A stretch of 8,749 nucleotides of DNA from DAOTTW01 sp034437615. GTDB taxonomy: Bacteria; Chloroflexota; Anaerolineae; Aggregatilineales; Phototrophicaceae. The stretch spans positions 1 to 8,749 of the forward strand of contig DAOTTW010000098.1 of assembly GCA_034437615.1 (NCBI GenBank), read 5' to 3'. A program made the position numbers and the translations under genes. Below the pieces are notes generated by a model, which saw only the letters and a program-made list of their open reading frames with translations, searched no databases and was not told the DNA's origin. This document shows, in pieces, positions 6,887 to 8,749 of the stretch (the stretch's first letter is position 1; every line of letters starts with the position of its first letter).

Positions 6887-8749
6887 GTGTGCAAACCACG
6901 CTCGTCGTTGGCCTGGGCTGGCATAGCGGCGACGCCCTGGCGGAAATCTACGCGACGTATCAGCACAATCAGCAGCAAGATCAGCGCCGCTTGGCGGCAT
7001 CAGAACCAAACGAGATCAACACGCTAGAGCATTTGCGTCTGCTATGGTTGACGCCGACCGAACAGCCCGACCCGCCAGCGCTGCAAACCGAACAGGCACA
7101 GTGCCGTTACAAACAGATGCCGCTGAGCTTGACGGCGGCGCAACTGCGCACGATTTACTTTGATCCGCAGGTGCGCTGCTGGAGTGGCTCGAACTGGAAG
7201 CTGTGGCGCGCGAACATCCTGACAAACCGCCTCTGGGGTAAATTGGCGCTTCATCAGCACTACCTGACCGTAGAAAGCGAGGTCAAGCGCCTGCTGAGTC
7301 AGCCCCCTGCCGCCAGTGGCTTGCAGGTATTTCTGATCGCGCCATTGTACGATGTGTTTGCGAGTGGCATGTTGATGGATGTGGCCTTCATGCTGTATGA
7401 GCAGGCGTTGCCGTATGACGGGCGCAATTATGGCATGTTCCTGCTGCCTAACGACGACAACCCGCTGGCCAGTGCGCAGCAACACGCCGTCCGTGAGCAC
7501 CAGCAGGCGACAACCTACGCCACACTGCGCGAGATTTACAACTATCACTCGCCAATGAATTTTTACATCAATTATAGCGACCGTCAGCAGGTCGAGCAGT
7601 GGTCACAGGGCACAGAGGGCAGCCGCGTGCTCAGCGACACATCCCCCTTTGCCAGCGGTGAATGCTTCCTGTTCGATAAGCGCAGCACTGAGCACATCAC
7701 GCGCAGCATCGCACAGTACATACACCTGATGGGCGCGGGCGGCCTGCATGATTACTTCTCGCCAAAGCATGTGACGGCGGGCGGGTCCGTTGGTGCGCTG
7801 AATATCGTCAGCGAGGACGACCGCAGCACCACGTCAGACTATCAGCGCTTGCGTACAGTTGTGGATGCACTAGCTGTGCTGATGAGCGCAGCGGATGCAA
7901 GGGACGTTGCTTCCCTGCCGACAGTCAACGTGCAGCAGCTAATGACAATTAACTTTCGCTCGATTCGCCCCGCTATCATCACGGATAACCTGCCGAACGT
8001 GGCGACAACTGCCAGCGTATCGACACTGAGCAGCAGCCAGGTTGACGCCGAATATAGCCGCAGCATGACGCAGCTTGGCAACATCACGATAGAGCTAGGC
8101 CGCGAAGTTCAGCAGCATCAGGCCAGGCACAGCGAGCAAGTCGATCATCTGGTTCAGACGCACCTCAAGACGCAGTACGTCACTTTGCCGCAACTGGATT
8201 ATACGCACGAGACGCTCCTGCGCGACGCAGACCGTAGCCAACGGCAAGCAAATGCAAAACGCCAGGAGACAGAAAGCCAACTGAAACACGCCGCAGACGA
8301 GCTGCGGACGGCACGCCAGACCTACGAATTTTCGCAACGCAAGGCCGCCAGCGACTTCCCGCTGTGGGCCAGTAGCGTTGTGATTGCGCTGGTGGCTGTG
8401 TTGCTCTTTCTGGTGGGTGGCAATGCCGCGAATCTGGCGCTCGTGCTATGGGTCGTGCTGGGTGGGGTGTCTTTGTTGGTCGTGGGCTATCAGCGCAAAC
8501 AATCCAAACTGCGCTATGAACGCAATTTCTTAGAGCAGGTTGAAAAGACAGCGCAGATGCAATACAACACCGTCGAGGTGCAAGCGCGTCAATCGGTGCT
8601 CAATAACCTGACCACAGAAATCCAGCAAGCGCTAGCACCACAAAACGGCAACGCAGGCGGCAATATGCGCACCTATGCCGGTGGCTTGCTGAAGTTGGTC
8701 ACACAGGCACGCGCCCAATTGGAAGACGAACTGCGCGAAATAGCGCCCT
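6883..8749 (+). CDS. Degenerate tubulin-like paralogue with coiled coil and membrane hairpin (3' end cut by window)
   Basis: The frame is open from GTG 6883 to the window end, giving at least 622 residues. I align its N-terminal 280 or so residues by hand with the preceding tubulin-like protein. TLVVGLG (6-12) matches TLVLGLG (25-31). LRLLWLT (51-57) matches IKILCLD (59-65). VFLIAPL...MDVAFM (149-170) matches VFLLSSI...IDMAYM (186-207) without gaps. YGMFLLP (183-189) matches VGMLLLP, TYATL (211-215) matches AYASL, and IHLM (280-283) matches LHLM. The nucleotide-binding residues are lost: GGSGT is replaced by WHSGD, and CGGTGGGT by YDVFASGM, so GTP binding is unlikely. Residues of about 396-490 form a charged coiled coil, and 494-512 and 517-536 are two membrane helices. 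Further helix follows to the cut end. Both soluble parts should be cytoplasmic. It is probably a membrane-anchoring or heteromeric partner of the active tubulin-like protein, 41 bases upstream. The homology is my inference by eye; a remote structural relative remains the alternative. Confidence 0.72.
   Translation, partial: MSVQTTLVVGLGWHSGDALAEIYATYQHNQQQDQRRLAASEPNEINTLEHLRLLWLTPTEQPDPPALQTEQAQCRYKQMPLSLTAAQLRTIYFDPQVRCWSGSNWKLWRANILTNRLWGKLALHQHYLTVESEVKRLLSQPPAASGLQVFLIAPLYDVFASGMLMDVAFMLYEQALPYDGRNYGMFLLPNDDNPLASAQQHAVREHQQATTYATLREIYNYHSPMNFYINYSDRQQVEQWSQGTEGSRVLSDTSPFASGECFLFDKRSTEHITRSIAQYIHLMGAGGLHDYFSPKHVTAGGSVGALNIVSEDDRSTTSDYQRLRTVVDALAVLMSAADARDVASLPTVNVQQLMTINFRSIRPAIITDNLPNVATTASVSTLSSSQVDAEYSRSMTQLGNITIELGREVQQHQARHSEQVDHLVQTHLKTQYVTLPQLDYTHETLLRDADRSQRQANAKRQETESQLKHAADELRTARQTYEFSQRKAASDFPLWASSVVIALVAVLLFLVGGNAANLALVLWVVLGGVSLLVVGYQRKQSKLRYERNFLEQVEKTAQMQYNTVEVQARQSVLNNLTTEIQQALAPQNGNAGGNMRTYAGGLLKLVTQARAQLEDELREIAP
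8362..8490 (+). other. Membrane hairpin within the degenerate tubulin-like protein
   Basis: Codons 494-536 encode two hydrophobic segments. The first runs from LWASSVVIAL to FLVGG; a short GNAAN turn follows; the second runs from LALVLWVVLG to LLVVGY. A basic YQRKQSK follows immediately, which favours an N-in, C-in hairpin by the positive-inside rule. Charged helix lies on both sides, so the membrane anchor interrupts a coiled-coil stalk. Confidence 0.75.

Noticed and set aside
6512..7548. Minus-strand ORFs of 165 and 168 codons opposite the ends of the tubulin-like genes
   Set aside because: Both mirror the real plus-strand genes. The proteins are Arg/Leu/His-rich shadows without motifs, and no ribosome binding site or promoter context supports them.
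1..8749. Mobile elements, CRISPR arrays, tRNA or other RNA genes
   Set aside because: I saw no transposase-like protein, terminal inverted repeats, spaced direct repeats or tRNA-like cloverleaf. Nearly all the sequence is accounted for by four coding regions.

Overview
The window is a fragment of a bacterial chromosome with a moderately high GC content. All its genes lie on the plus strand and run in one direction. The organism is probably a member of the Chloroflexota (Anaerolineae-like). I infer this from three things: a Pro/Thr 'TPTPTPEP'-style linker next to the membrane segment of the secreted protein, which is common in that phylum; the pairing of a tubulin-like protein with a von Willebrand A (vWA) protein; and the lack of any outer-membrane protein here. 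No rRNA, tRNA or single-copy marker gene is present, so the taxonomy is tentative.

Layout: (1) bases 2-316, a small two-helix membrane protein or the C-terminal end of a larger one, with an unresolved start. (2) Bases 317-396, a short gap with a strong ribosome binding site at its end. (3) Bases 397-3009, an 870-residue exported vWA protein with a signal peptide, a metal-ion-dependent adhesion site, beta-rich domains, a Pro/Thr linker, one membrane helix and a cytoplasmic tail of about 120 residues. (4) Bases 3047-6841, a 1264-residue tubulin/FtsZ-superfamily protein of the large 'tubulin-like' type (Pfam Tubulin_2 style) with an intact glycine-rich nucleotide loop, a long helical extension and a very acidic C-terminal tail. 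(5) Bases 6883-8749, open at the window end, a protein of at least 622 residues. By manual alignment it looks like a second, degenerate copy of the same tubulin-like core. Its nucleotide-binding glycines are replaced, and it carries a coiled coil and a two-helix membrane hairpin.

Genes 3 to 5 are separated by only 37 and 41 bases, so they very likely form one operon. The picture I infer is a membrane-associated cytoskeletal or membrane-remodelling module. The vWA protein would sense or bind something outside the cell and reach inward through its tail. The active tubulin-like GTPase would polymerise or switch in the cytoplasm. The GTP-site-dead paralogue would anchor it to the membrane, possibly as a heteromeric partner. 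The link between divergent FtsZ/tubulin proteins and vWA proteins was proposed from genome context by Makarova and Koonin (2010). The degenerate, membrane-anchored second tubulin is the most interesting element here. I see no mobile element, CRISPR array, RNA gene or clear terminator.
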